From Aradus depressus (lineage: Eukaryota > Arthropoda > Insecta > Hemiptera > Aradidae), in assembly GCA_963662175.1 (NCBI GenBank), contig OY759215.1:53275213-53339212 (forward strand): 64,000 bases of DNA. The letters run 5' to 3'. Made by a program: the position numbers and the translations under genes. Below the pieces are notes generated by a model. It ran no database searches and was not told the DNA's origin. It was given only the letters and a program-made list of their open reading frames with translations. Positions 35,215 to 46,470 of this stretch are shown here, in pieces (within the stretch, counting starts at the first letter, position 1; each line of letters starts with the position of its first letter).

Positions 35215-35366
35215 CGATATGCCAGAACTCCGTCTCTACCACATATGCTGACGACACATTGATCCTTTGTCAAGACGAAGTGCTGGGAGCTGCCATAGAC
35301 TGCTTGCAAGAACCGATGGATGTAATCTCACAGTGGTGTAGGCTGCTAATCGATCAACTTCCAATT
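35215..35366 (+). pseudogene. Reverse transcriptase fragment with YADD motif
   Basis: The plus frame from 35226 reads NSVSTTYADDTLILCQDEVL and continues GAAIDCLQEPMDVISQWCRL. YADD (from 35244) is the catalytic core of a non-LTR reverse transcriptase, followed by the usual amphipathic helix. Only about 47 codons remain. There is no detectable 5' or 3' element boundary. It is a relic with no predicted activity. Confidence 0.75.
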
Positions 35367-35514
35367 CCATGGAATCCTAAAGACCAGGGTGTGTCCTATC
35401 ACCCAGGATTTACATGGCATGTTGATATCTAGGCATCAACATAAAACTCCATGAAGCGCACCCGGAACTCCCATCCTTCTCTGGAACGGTCCAGTACGAT
35501 CTTACGATTTTCCA

Positions 35515-35725
35515 TGCCGTCTTTTTCTGATTGGACGTTAATCGATGGTCCCGAACATGTATGATGTAAGGTACTCGTCAAATATGTATAAACCCTAGGT
35601 AGACAACATTTAGGACTCTCAAAGTCGGTCTCATGTCCACCAGGGCGACGAAACAGCGCTCTGGTAGTAGGCGACATGTCCTCTCAGTTAAATCCCGGGC
35701 ATGACTCTCAATAACTAACCATACA
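35515..35725 (+). mobile_element. Old SINE copy, 5'-truncated
   Basis: 'gacgttaatcgatggtcccg' to 'catgactctcaataactaac'. No head. From here to 37690 the intron is AT-rich with nothing recognised except the next entry. Confidence 0.7.
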
Positions 35726-36734
35726 GAATGTAATACTGAACCAAATAAAATTTTATTTTTTTATTTTTCCATTATCATATATTGAAATTTCAGCAATTAT
35801 TTAGATGTAGTTTACTAAATATGCTTACTAAACATATAATATAATCGGGTTAAAGTTAATGTAAACAAGTTTTTTTCTTAAAAATAAATATTTTTGTAGA
35901 TAAAACATTTGTTAGATAGCAAGAGTAAGTTGATTCTATAGAACGAGGCCAAGGTTTTACACTGAAAATAATATTCAACTGTGATTCAATCTGAGCCAAT
36001 ATTTACTAGGTATTTGTAACAGTGATGTAAAACTAGGACACACTTCTAAAGGCTAGTTTTAAATTTATATATACTTAATTCACATACCAATATAGTACAA
36101 TTTCTCTACACTAAATACATCTCTATTTCTTGGATGCAGTCTGTGGGTCTAGTCCATTCTCCTGGCCCAAGAGGAATTTAAGGATGAAATACATTTATAT
36201 TTCTAGGATGCAGTCTGTTGGTGTAGGATATGGAAAGCCATTCGTCTAGGTTGAAGGGGAATTTGAGAACTGCTAATTCAGTCCATAGACAATTTGATGA
36301 CCGATCATTTGGCATACGGTAATTTTTAGGATCATCGATAAAAAGAGGAAATGAATCCGGTTCATGGGGGCCATTCTTTAAACCCATTTATTGGCACAGA
36401 CTTCCAACTTTAAAGTCTATTTGTGACTTAATATATAATCCTCACTACTTGTTTATTCACTATTTTCCAATTGTACACGCTTATTGAGTCGGCTAGTTAA
36501 AAAAGAAAACTTGACAAATTCAAAATGTGAGGAGAAAACACAAAACTGTCATTATATGACTAATAAAAGTCACATTAGTTCAAAATTAACAGCATTATTT
36601 ACATTTTAAAAAGTCAATTCACAACCAAATAGTAAAAAAAAAAACTGGATCAAATAAACACTAAAAGCTACTATTTACATCTTAACTTAACTATCTCATA
36701 TACCTATAAGAACAGTTCGCACTCTCCAAGCGTC

Positions 36735-36835
36735 TTAGTTTATAAACAATCCTAACGATGAATGCCGAAACCGGTTTTTGTACACTTTTTTTTCGTGGAA
36801 TATACCAAAAATAAGTTTGTTTTATTTACTCACTT
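36735..36835 (+). repeat. Hammerhead-like/PLE-type terminal fragment
   Basis: 'aatcctaacgatgaatgccg' + 'aaaccggttttt' followed by 'aataagtttgttttattta' resembles one arm of the foldback family at 13419. Single arm only. Confidence 0.35.
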
Positions 36836-37691
36836 TGAGTGTAGGATATGTCAGATTGAGCTATGCAAACCAGAACTGTTTGATGTAATTATTAGAACTT
36901 AAAACATATTTTAAATTTTACGTTTTATTTTTTTCATCTAAAAATAATAATAATAATATTGTGCCCTGTGTTTCTTTGACTGTCCAGTTATACTTGTGGT
37001 GAACAAAGTCAGTTACTAAAAATTACATTATTTACTAAAATATTACATTATTTACTAAAATATTAGTTAGTTATTATGTTCCATTTCCTCTAGAGAATAA
37101 ATATGGCACATCGTTGGAAATCATGAAAGTCTCAGGTATGTTCTTGAATTCAACGTAGTTCTTTATTCACTATTTTCATTATTTACTTAAATATTGATTT
37201 GCAGGTTAATAGTAGAGTCATTTTCAGTTATGTCACTTCTGATATTGATTACGTGCGATATTCGGACGAATAATAAGCTTATTATCCTCCCCTCTTCTTC
37301 CACTTCCCCTTCGCCTTTCCATCTCCCTCCTCTCCCCCTATCTCTTTTCCCCTTCGCCTCTCTTTGGCTATTCAAAAATTGTATTTGTCCCCCGTTATTT
37401 TTAACTTAATTTCATTCAAGAGACATTCATCAAAATAACTAATACTAAATTGTACATGAAATCGCTCAGGGGGATGTGATTTTCTATAAAAGTCGATGGC
37501 TCTTCTCAGCTAGGTGTATGAAAGTGAAAACGAGATTTGTTTCAATTGGAGCGGCGGATGTGTTGTGATCCCAGAAACCTTGGCCCCGATCCATCTAAAT
37601 CACCCACTGCCACCTGGGTTTCACATCTCGTTTACCCATGTACTCCCATATATTACCTTACATATACTATACAATTTTTTTTTTTAAATGT

Positions 37692-37775
37692 ATAGTTATT
37701 GTGACGAGGTCATATTGCTTAGTATCAGAGCGCTCTTTCGTCGCTCTGGTAGATATGAGCCCGATTTTACTGTGT
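37692..37775 (-). mobile_element. Short SINE 3' fragment
   Basis: 'tagttattgtgacgaggtcat', then 'gcgctctttcgtcgctctgg' and 'atgagcccgattttactgtg'. Confidence 0.65.
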
Positions 37776-38444
37776 TTTGTGTGTTGTTTGTTGAATGAAG
37801 TCGGTCTGTAATATTGTAATACAATAAAATGTTATATAAATTGGATAGCGGTACTCTGGCCTGCCCGGGAAGCCCACTCTAATTTTCATACCTAAATGTA
37901 AACTTATATAATAATACTTTTTGTGATAGAAGGTACTTACGACATTTCGCTGATGATAAATACACAGTAGCTCTAGGAGCTTATATTTCGCAGCTCTAGT
38001 TAGGCTCTATTGATTTCTTCACTTGCCTTTAGGCTGTACTTTAAATTTCGTTTTGAGTCATACTGCCTTGCCGAATCTGGTTTCTTACGAGCTCCCCTTT
38101 CAAAATATTTAAATTAGCTGTTTAGCTGTCTCATGAATATAATGTTTTGCAACCTGTCCTTGTGAAGACCTTTAAAACGATATCTTCTTTCATACTCTGG
38201 CGCTACGGTCCTTATGGAGCACACGTCTCCCCAATCATCCTTCGCCATTTCACTTCCAATATCCTTTCCAGGGCTCTGCCTGGCTTCATCTTCTGCAGAT
38301 GTCCTACCCAATCACGTCAACATTTGTTTGACGAAGGCTACAGGAGCTCCTGTAATGATCCTTGCAGATTGTTGACATTTCGTTTACCCATCTACCGCAA
38401 TACAATTTTATTAATAAAATAAATTGTTTAAACAATTTATTGTT

Positions 38445-39345
38445 AGTTATTGTTTCATGACCGGTCTTTAACTGCTAAGTCATGTCGCCTACTACCAGAT
38501 TGCTCTTTCGGCGCTCTGGTGGACCACCCTATTTAGGTATATCCACTGTGCGTATACTTTTTTTTTTGGGGGGGGGGGGGGGGGATTACCTGAACTAAAA
38601 GGGTTCGACAACTTTTGTTAACTGACTCCACCTAACTCCGATTCCATCTTGCGTCCGATGATTGAAAAACGTCTGATTGCAAAAAATGTCTTATATACAA
38701 GTTGAATTGGATTAGAACAAAAAAAATCACTAATGTAAAAAAAATAGAAATAACTGTAAAAAAAAAATTATAGCCAAAAAAAAACAATAATTAATTGTAG
38801 GTATATAAAAATTATATTTTTCAAATCAGCAATGTAAAAAAAATATCAATGTATAAAAAAAATTGTATTTTTTAAATAACTAATAAATATATATGGATGT
38901 ATAAATTAAAAAAGATATTTTTCATATGTATACGCATAGTATAATAGCAAAAATGTATATGGATACTGCAGAAGTTGTTTTTTTCTGTACGCAAGTCGGA
39001 ATCGAGGTCTAATACGGTCAGGTAACAAAAATTATTCTTTAATTCAAGTGATAAAAAGAGTGTGCGTATAGTGGGTATATTTCGTAAATGTACGCAATTT
39101 GGGTATACGCAAATAGGGAGATACCGGTGGTCATGAGCCCGACTCAAACTGCAGGAGTCCTACATTTTGCGTACCTTGGTTTATATTATAGGGCAGGGGG
39201 TACCTAACATCGCACAGGCTCGGGACCATCGCTCAACGTCTCATCTGAAGGATGGCGGTTGTTTTACCTTTCAGTTGAAAATCCTAAGGGCCTCGGCCGG
39301 GTTTCGAACCCGCGATCCTTAGCTCAGTAAGCAAGGACAGTGAAA
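38445..39345 (-). mobile_element. Old SINE copy interrupted by an AT-rich insertion
   Basis: The SINE 3' part is at 38445-38522. Its head part resumes at 39128 ('tcatgagcccgactc') and runs to 39345 with box B 'gtttcgaacccgcgatcc'. Between them lie about 600 bp whose ends look inverted: left 'accaccctatttagg' and 'gcgtatac'; right 'gtatacgcaaatagggag' and 'ggtggt'. It contains the poly-T/poly-G run at 38558-38584. Confidence 0.6.
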
Positions 39346-39697
39346 GAGTCCCCGGAGCAGCCAACAGTAGAGCTAGTCTGTTGAAAGTGGTGGGGGTGGG
39401 TCCTTGAAGAGTTGACACCAAATACATAGTGAATTATTCAAAGTGAAATGTCAACACTTCTCACACAGCCTTCAGTCTTCTCCATAGACCACAACTCAAC
39501 ATTTAATTGATGACTTTTAAGTTTAGAAACGCGGACATATTGTCGAAACTTTTAATAAATAACAATAAAATAAACTTCTTTTTTTGAAATATTGTTTATT
39601 CCACAAAACATGTACACCATCCTCAGTTGTAGTTGGTCTTATTTTGCCTCACGATGTTGTAATCGATAGCTTATGTATACATTTTTTGTGAAATCTA

Positions 39698-40004
39698 GAG
39701 AAAGAAAGTAATTTATTTGGGCCGGCATTCAAGTGCCTTTCACAAAAATGAAAAAAAAAAATAATAATAATGATAAATAAAACTAAAATCTAAGTTAAAA
39801 GTGCTGTGGGAGTCTGAGTCGCCAGTCGGCGATGTGCGGTGGGCTGTCCAATATTGAAGTGGACAGCTCCAGGGCTGAGGGGCAGGTTCTGGAGGAACGT
39901 CTCAGTCAGAGATCGCAGGACGGTGTCCATGGGAGCTATGTCCAGCTCTTTATGAATTATACTGCCTCTCACGAACCACGGTGCGTTGAGACCTATGCGG
40001 AGGG
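39698..40004 (-). pseudogene. Jockey-like LINE tail, 5'-truncated
   Basis: The minus frame reads NAPWFVRGSIIHKELDIAPM, then LRSLTETFLQNLPLSPGA and a short end before stop at about 39790. This is the well-known Jockey-superfamily C-terminus (NAPWF-R..IH.EL). A 3' UTR with an AT-rich end follows. A perfect 14-bp duplication TTTTGTGAAATCTA at 39684-39697 and 40005-40018 bounds it. Confidence 0.85.
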
Positions 40005-40084
40005 TTTTGTGAAATCTATAACTAATTTATAAAGGAAGTAAATTTTTTTGAGTGTTTAAGGTAATCTCGAAAACTGTTTTTCCG

Positions 40085-40600
40085 ATTTGGATAATTCTTT
40101 CACCGAATCAGATAACTAAGTTTTTTTCTCTCCCTCAGAAACCAATTTGGTTGGTAATCAATAGGGACATAGGACAAAGCGAAGAAGGGATTAAGGGTGG
40201 GCTTAACACAAAAACTTAAATAACTGCTGAAGTAATGAAATTAAATTTAGTATAATGATTCAGAAGTCATATAGACACATATTGATTTTTAACTAATTTG
40301 GTAAACTCAGAGAGGGAGCGAAAACTTAGTTAATTCATGCTGGGAAAGTACTATAGTAATGGCACTTTCCCAGCATGAATTAACTATAGTGACGCATCGA
40401 CGACTTCTTCTTCTTATTTTTTTTTTTCATTTTTGGAAACAGAATACATAAAAATTTGATAGAAACAACATGAATATCTGACCGGATTACATTACTTCCT
40501 CTATATTTCTTATATAAGAAGAACTAAAACATTCATATATGTGTCTCTGTCTGTCTGTGAACACGATAGCTCCCGATAAAATCAATTTATCGACTCCAAA
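40085..40600. repeat. Two Rep-B copies meeting head to head
   Basis: The junction at about 40310-40390 is an inverted repeat: 'ttaattcatgctgggaaagt' then 'actttcccagcatgaattaa'. Rep-B words continue outwards on both sides ('acataggacaaagcgaagaa' left, 'gaccggattacattacttcc' right). Confidence 0.6.
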
Positions 40601-40602
40601 TT

Positions 40603-40923
40603 TGAGGGCGCCGGTAGCTCAGTGGTATGCGTGCTTGTCTTCTGAGCTCAAGATCGTGGGTTTGAAACCCGACCGAGGCCCTTAGTTTATTTTATCTGGG
40701 AGGTAAAATAAACTTAAGTACGCCGTCCTTTGGATGGGACGTTAAGCGATGGTCCCGAGTATGTATGATGTCAGGTGATCGTTAAAGACCCCTAGGTGAA
40801 TGAAAATTTAGGACTCCCACAGTAGAGTCGGGGTCATGTCCACCAGAATGACGAAAGAGCGCTCTGGTAGTAGGCGATATGACCTCGTAGTTAAATCCCG
40901 GGCATGAGTCATAAAATCTAACC
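40603..40923 (+). mobile_element. tRNA-derived SINE, full-length young copy (reference)
   Basis: Best plus-strand example. The tRNA-like head is at 40606-40678, with 'ggtagctcagtggtatgcg' (box A) and 'gtgggtttgaaacccga' (box B). The body is complete, and the end is 'gagtcataaaatctaacc'. The duplication TCGACTCCAAATT is perfect over 13 bp at 40590-40602 and 40924-40936. It landed in Rep-B sequence, so it is younger than that copy. Confidence 0.93.
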
Positions 40924-41819
40924 TCGACTCCAAATTGTATATATGGATCTAAGAACCCCACAAGGTTGACACTTCAGCAAAAAACGTTCATTCAAGTCAA
41001 CACTTTGCGCTCGGGAGTATTCCTCTGCTTTTAACCAACCGAATCCTGAGCCTGATACCAACTATAAATACAAAAATTGATTGTTTTCATCGTTTGTATT
41101 CCAATATGGTATTGTTCAAAGTAAGCAAGAATTCCAAAAAAAGAGAATAAAACAATGTCGTTTAAAAAAATTTCAAGGTTTGGTTCGAGTCAGCATTAAA
41201 TTCCACTCCCAAGTATTGAAACCGAAACAAAAGTGGTAGATAATTTCATATTCAAACGGTGTTCTATTGTTAGAATTAACATAGAATCAATACTAGTGAG
41301 AGGAGGGGGGGGATCTAGTCAATCAATTTTGTTACAATAACATTCTCCTTATAACTGTGTCTGCAGTGCAGTATTCAAAAGTCGAAGATATTTTATTACA
41401 TAATACACACAACGAAGAAATTTTCAAATATATAAAAAAATATATATATTTATATGACCTATGTTTAATTTCTTATGTCAAGGATAGATTTTTTAAAATG
41501 AAAAGTGACCAATGGCCTTCAGAATCAGATATTCAAACCACAAAGAAATACAATAATAAACAAAAAAAAAGACAAAAACTAGTCTTTGTGTGGGTTCCAC
41601 ACCATAGTTCACCGCTTCTCTCTAACTAAACTTCATTTTCAGGGAAATAAGCCGAAGTTAAGGGGGAATCAGAGGGCTCAACTCAGAACCCCAAATAACT
41701 GCCGAAGTAATGAATTTATATATTTATAGTTATCTATTTGAGCAGTCTTTCAAGGGTCTCCAGGGATATAACTTATTATCTATTATATATTATAATTATA
41801 TTCTCCTATTTATTTTTTG

Positions 41820-42035
41820 ATTTTTACAATCTAGCAATCATTGACGTTTCGGGAGTAACTCCTGTCATCAATATCTAGAAATGTTTTTCATACAAATCCA
41901 TAAAGATAACTTCATATACAAAACGAAGACCATAGAGTATAAATTTTTTAATGAATTATTGACGAACATTATACGATTTTTGGATACTGGCGATGAGATT
42001 TATTCCCGAAACGTTTATGATTGCTAAGTTGAAAA
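41820..42035. mobile_element. Foldback element with GAAACGT-type arms
   Basis: The left arm 'tctagcaatcattgacgttt' + 'cgggagtaactcctgtcatc' recurs inverted at 41984-42030 as 'gatactggcgatgag' + 'ttcccgaaacgtttatgattgc'. Arms are about 50 bp. On the minus strand the left arm has TTGATGA, GGAG-TTA-CTCC, GAAACGTC. Confidence 0.65.
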
Positions 42036-42087
42036 AAAAAAATAATAATAATAAAATAAGGAATCATAAAGCTGTGAAAATATACTT

Positions 42088-42396
42088 AGTTAGTGATTTA
42101 ACTACGAGAGTCATAACGCCTACTACCAGAACGCCCTTTCGGTGAACATGAGCCCGATTCTACTGTGAGAGTCTAAATGTTGTCTACCTAAGTTTATTCA
42201 CCGAGGGTAGGGGGTCTGTGTAGCTGACATCGTAAAGATTCGGGACCATCGTTTAACGTCCCATCCGAAGGACGGCGAACTCTAGGTTTTTTCATCTCTC
42301 AGATAAAAAAACAAAAACAAAGAGCCTCGACTGGTTTCGATCCCGCGATCTAGACCTCAGACAAGCTCCACTACCTCTGAGCTACCGGTGGCCTCT
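42088..42396 (-). mobile_element. Old SINE copy, nearly full length
   Basis: 'cttagttagtgatttaacta' to 'gagctaccggtggcctc', with a diverged box B 'gtttcgatcccgcg'. Confidence 0.72.
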
Positions 42397-42834
42397 GTGA
42401 AAATATATACTATATATATATATATTCAGAATCTATCTTCACAATGTATTTGAGATGTAATGCTACAGTAGAGTGAGACTAGAGACAACATTCCGTTTGA
42501 ATGAAGTCAGTCTTGGATATAGTTTCACCTAATTTCGATGTTGAAATATCGACACCAGTCCCAGTAACCAGCTCACTCTGTTCAGCACCTTTATTATCCT
42601 CTTTATGTAATAACCATTCTGTAATCGCTGTTTTTTTTTTCTTTTTTATTACATAAATTATCATAAGAGCGGGACGAATGAATAGTGAGACTCATTATTT
42701 TTGTGTAAAAGAAAAACAGCTTTCTTATTTGATGTTGTGTAGGTGAGGTGATTACTCGTATACTCTTAGTTAACTTAGAAGAATAAATAAAATAGAGCTG
42801 AGTAACTTCGCAGTTCTTTAAAATTCATTCACTT

Positions 42835-43320
42835 AGTAATATAAATTAATTTTAGTGAATCCGTTCATTAAATGTGTCTAGTGTCATTTTGTTTTTATGC
42901 AGAATTAAGTCATCAGTTATATTCATTTTAGTCTTGAATATAAATTTATGGAGTAATATAAATTAATTGTAGATAATCCATTCAATAAATGTTCCTAGTG
43001 TTATTATGTTTTTATGCAGAATTAAGTCATCAGTTATATTCATTTTAGTCTTGAATATAAATTTATGGAGTAATATAAATTAATTGTAGATAATCCATTC
43101 AATAAATTTTCCTAGTGTTATTATGTTTTTATGCAGAATTAAGTCATCAGTTATATTCATTTTAGTCTTGAATATAAATCTATGGAGTAATATAAATTAA
43201 TTGTAGATAATCCATTCATTAAATGTTCCTAGTGTTATTCTGTTTTTATGCAGAATTAAGTTATCAGTTATATTCATTTTAGTCTTGAGTCTTAAATCTA
43301 TGGAGTAATATAAATTAATG
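42835..43320 (+). repeat. 117-bp tandem repeat, about 4.2 units
   Basis: Units starting 'agtaatataaattaatt' begin at 42835, 42952, 43069, 43186 and 43304 (period 117, last 118). Each contains 'cattcaataaatgttcctag' and 'cagttatattcattttagtc'. Units 2 and 3 are nearly identical and unit 1 is the most diverged. Confidence 0.93.
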
Positions 43321-43359
43321 ATATATCCTACATTATATATATCTACATATACTAGTATA

Positions 43360-43530
43360 ACACAAGGAACGTTTAACGAACGGATTCTCTATAATTATTT
43401 TATATTACTCCATAGATTTATATTCAAGACTAAAATGAATATAACTGATTCATTTTAGTCTTGAATATAAATATATGGAGTAATATAAATTAATTGTAGA
43501 GAATCCATTCGTTAAATGTTCCTAGTGTTG
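43360..43530. repeat. Large palindrome built from the 117-bp unit
   Basis: Arms of about 80 bp (43360-43438 and 43451-43530) are inverted copies around 'aatataactgatt'. The right arm is in the same orientation as the tandem units and the left arm is reversed. Both outer ends carry aacac(a/t)aggaac, so the palindrome could be the parent transposable unit of the array. Confidence 0.85.
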
Positions 43531-43539
43531 CGGTCAATG

Positions 43540-43830
43540 GGGAGGCTTAATACAAAACTCGTAATAATTGCCGTTGTAATGAATGTATCGAGATCAAATT
43601 TAAATTATTCATCCAGAATCCCATAAGGATGACACCTATCAATTTTCAGTCAAATCGGAGAAAGTGAAATAGAGGATTAGCGAGGGAGGGGGGGCTTTAC
43701 TCAAAAACCCACATGACCTAATGTATCGACACGATATTTTGTAGCTTGGACCAAGACTCTTTTCCATTGATTTGTTTTCAGAGTTAGAAAGTCATATGAT
43801 TAATTCGGGCTGGGAATGTACGATTGACTA
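43540..43830 (-). repeat. Rep-B repeat, reverse copy
   Basis: 'gtaatgaatgtatcgagatc', 'aattttcagtcaaatcgg' and 'cccacatgacctaatgtatc' in order. Confidence 0.55.
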
Positions 43831-44195
43831 ACTATTTAGTGTGTTTGGATAGTATACAGACTGATGTTCTCATGTTGATTAGTTTCTTGTGGTGTCTCAA
43901 TGTCAAAGAACTCATTTTTCCTCTGATTTTCTCTTCGACTGTAGAATGACACCCCCCCCAGTTCTCTCATTCAACAGGTGCCTTTGTATGTTTCCTTTCA
44001 ATGACTTCCCTCTCATTCACCTCCCCCCCTTCCTTCAGTCATTGGACTACTTTAGCTTACGATATGAAACAATTTTCTCTCTCTCTTTTTCATTCAATAA
44101 GAATTTTTTTTTTTTATAAACTCTTATTTTATCTTATAATATAGAATTTATTTTATGCTTTTAGTCCCCCATCTGTTAAGTTGATGTTTTTTTGT

Positions 44196-44262
44196 GACAT
44201 ATGCCCGGGCTTCAACTACGAGGTTATATCGCCTAATATCACAACGCTCTTTCCGTGAAATT
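44196..44262 (-). mobile_element. SINE 3' fragment joined to a Rep-B fragment
   Basis: 'catatgcccgggcttcaact' to 'caacgctctttccgtg', then directly Rep-B ('aaattccgttgaaaactcgg'). Confidence 0.6.
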
Positions 44263-44369
44263 CCGTTGAAAACTCGGTCTCGGATTTCTGCACGATTACT
44301 ATACTTTCTTATACTAAAAGATATACGACAGTTACAATAATATTTATATATTACAAAACTTGTCATCGC

Positions 44370-44885
44370 CCAGACGATCCTCCCCGAAGACTGCTGCGGT
44401 GCTGGCCGAGAGACCTGCTATGAATGGATAGCAAGCACCTTGGGAATGCTGGTAGTGACCAGTCTTCCCTCATTGTCGCCTCTCTTCAGCTCTACTCTCC
44501 CTCTCGGTCTGCCTCCACTGCTAGTCAGAAATTCGGAACCACTTTCTCTACCTCCATTTAGTTGAAGGCATCATGCGTGGGGGTTCCGAGAGGGATCTCG
44601 GAGATTTGATTTATCATATTTTATACATAGTTTTTTCATGTTTATTTTGTTTTATTGTATGTTTTCATTATCATTGCCCATTTATTTTATTTAGTTTTAA
44701 CTTTATTTATTATTTTGTATTTATTTCTATTATTATTGTTCTTGTTTTTGCTTCTTATTATTTTATTTATATACTTTATATTGCAGTCAAACAGTCATCA
44801 AATGTACCTATAGTTGTTTGTAGCCGATTGTAAATATGCAAATAAAATATTGTTAAAAAAAAAACAAAAAAAAAACGCAGTTTGC
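44370..44885 (+). mobile_element. Probable retroelement 3' end with poly-A
   Basis: A GC-richer start is followed by a T-rich stretch, AATAAA at 44839 and an A-rich tail (44854-44875). This looks like a retroposed transcript or LINE 3' UTR. I found no protein similarity and no clear duplication. Confidence 0.35.
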
Positions 44886-45184
44886 CCACTGCTTCACGAC
44901 TAGTGTTCTTACAAGCCCACACGGATCTTACTGATGTTGATAGATAGATAGATAGCATTACTGCACAATGCCTGACATATTTTCTCAGCCTTCAGACGCC
45001 CTGACCTCCTCAGATAAGTAACACAACTATTGAAAGTTACTTGTTACTTTATCCTCAACATTACAACCTGTCTCAAGGCTTCTACTATCCCCCGCTATCT
45101 TCTAGCAAAATACTTATATTTTTCCTCAAGGAGAAAAAAAAATTAATAAAATAAAAAAACCTACTTTGTTTTTGCTTTTCCTTA

Positions 45185-45750
45185 GATTTATTTTCTCAGT
45201 TATATGAAGTATAGGGGAAGTTATGTAATCGATCAGATATTCTATGTTGAGTTTTCACTGAAATTTCATGTCCCCCCCCCCCCCCCCTCCCCCTAACTCG
45301 AAAAATAAAATTTATCACCTCCGACAATGTATTTCCTCAGCAAGAGTTAATCAGTTAAATTGTCATTCTTCCTCCAGAACCAATATACCGTTTTCACTAA
45401 AATTCAATATTTGATGTACACAGAGACTTTTAAATTTTCATAATAAATTTTATATTGATATATTCACTATTGTGGCAGTTATTAGAGTTTTTGTGTTAAG
45501 CCTCCCACTAATCCCTCTTCTTCCCTTTGGCCGATTAGGCTGGAAATCAACAGGTGTCGTCCTTTTAGGGTTTTAGATACACATGTAAAATTTCGTTTCG
45601 GTACATTAATTATATCGAGAGTTATCGTCTTCTTCACAGACATCCACTAAATTTTTTTTTTTTTTAATTTTCGGTATCAGAGAGTCGAAAAAGATGAAAT
45701 TGTGGTGAAAACTCCATTAATCCAAAATTTCGAATCGATAAATGATTCAT
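45185..45750. repeat. Rep-B copies just upstream of an exon
   Basis: A reverse piece (45195-45270, 'gaagtataggggaagttatg') is followed by a poly-C tract (45271-45287) and a forward copy (45300-45750, with 'cgacaatgtatttcctcagc', 'ggcagttattagagttttt', 'ggccgattaggctgg'). Confidence 0.6.
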
Positions 45751-45915
45751 TCTGTTCTGAATGAACACATACATCATTTTCTTAGTGTACTTTTTTAAAT
45801 GCTGGTAGATGAAAACTCTAATAGATTTTTTGAGAATTAGAGAAAACATATAATTCATAAGTTTTATTATTTTTATATTTCATAGTTTTGTAACATTTGT
45901 TATCTTCTGTTTCAG

Positions 45916-46110
45916 ATGCCCACAGTGGGAGGACAGTACGGAGGCGGTGGCTATGGACAGCGAGGTCCTCCTGGAAACATGCCCATGAACGGTATGGGTG
46001 GCATGGGCGGTATGGGCATGGGTATGATGCAGAGTGGACCCATGCATGGCGGCATGATGCCCAGCGGTGCCATGCCCACCTCCGGACCCATGAAGGGTAT
46101 CCCCATCCAA
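45916..46110 (+). CDS. tna: tonalli/ZMIZ exon b (Gly/Met-rich)
   Basis: 65 codons in phase 0 on both sides. The acceptor is TCTGTTTCAG ending at 45915. The donor is CAA|GTTAGT, slightly weaker than consensus. It encodes MPTVGGQYGGGGYGQRGPPG, a run of GMGGMGGMGMGMM, and PSGAMPTSGPMKGIPIQ. This corresponds to the Gly/Pro/Met-rich linker of vertebrate ZMIZ1 after the QYGAMG segment (region with GIGGVMGPSGLSPMAMNP). The segment is predicted disordered and has no enzymatic motif. The minus-strand ORFs over it are shadows. Confidence 0.88.
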
Positions 46111-46339
46111 GTTAGTATTTATATATTATCAATATATATATGTTTATTTATTTAAACCATTATTGTGAGATACATAGGGTATTTATTGTAATACTAATGT
46201 AAATATTAATGGTAATCCAAGTTTTGTCCTGTAATAAAATATATGAGAAGAAAAAAAGAAAAGTATATATTTAAATTATTTATTTAAAAATAAAGACAAA
46301 TATATGTTTTTTTAAATATTGTCTTACTCACAAAGCATA

Positions 46340-46470
46340 TATAAAATTAATAGTGTACTTTCGGTATTGTTACCATCTTCAGCCACGACTTGATGGTAAC
46401 AATACCGAAAGTACTCCCATATTTTATATAGGTATATATTGTGAAATAGACAATATTTTTAAAAAACATA
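46340..46470. mobile_element. Small foldback element
   Basis: 'gtactttcggtattgttacc' and the inverse 'ggtaacaataccgaaagtac' are about 30 bp apart, with 'tcttcagccacgac' between. It is flanked by 'aatattgtct' and its inverse 'agacaatatt'. Confidence 0.7.

Larger units (their letters stand above)
25757..45915 (+). other. tna: tonalli intron, 20.2 kb, phase 0
   Basis: Donor GTAAGT at 25757, acceptor TTTCAG ending at 45915. It is filled with SINEs, Rep-B pieces, LINE tails, foldback elements and two tandem arrays. I found no further exon in it. Exons on either side join in frame without one, and the join fits the ZMIZ order, but a small low-complexity exon could be missed. The stretches not listed separately (27130-27500, 28080-28700, 29000-29970, 31500-32840, 35730-37690, 37780-38440, 40925-41820) show nothing beyond AT-rich or CT-rich DNA. 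Confidence 0.75.

Noticed and set aside
40606..40678. tRNA gene
   Set aside because: The head sits inside a repeated 320-bp unit with a target duplication, and the same head occurs at many positions. It is a SINE promoter, not a tRNA gene.
45880..46110. His-rich minus-strand protein
   Set aside because: Antisense shadow of Gly/Met-rich tonalli exon b.
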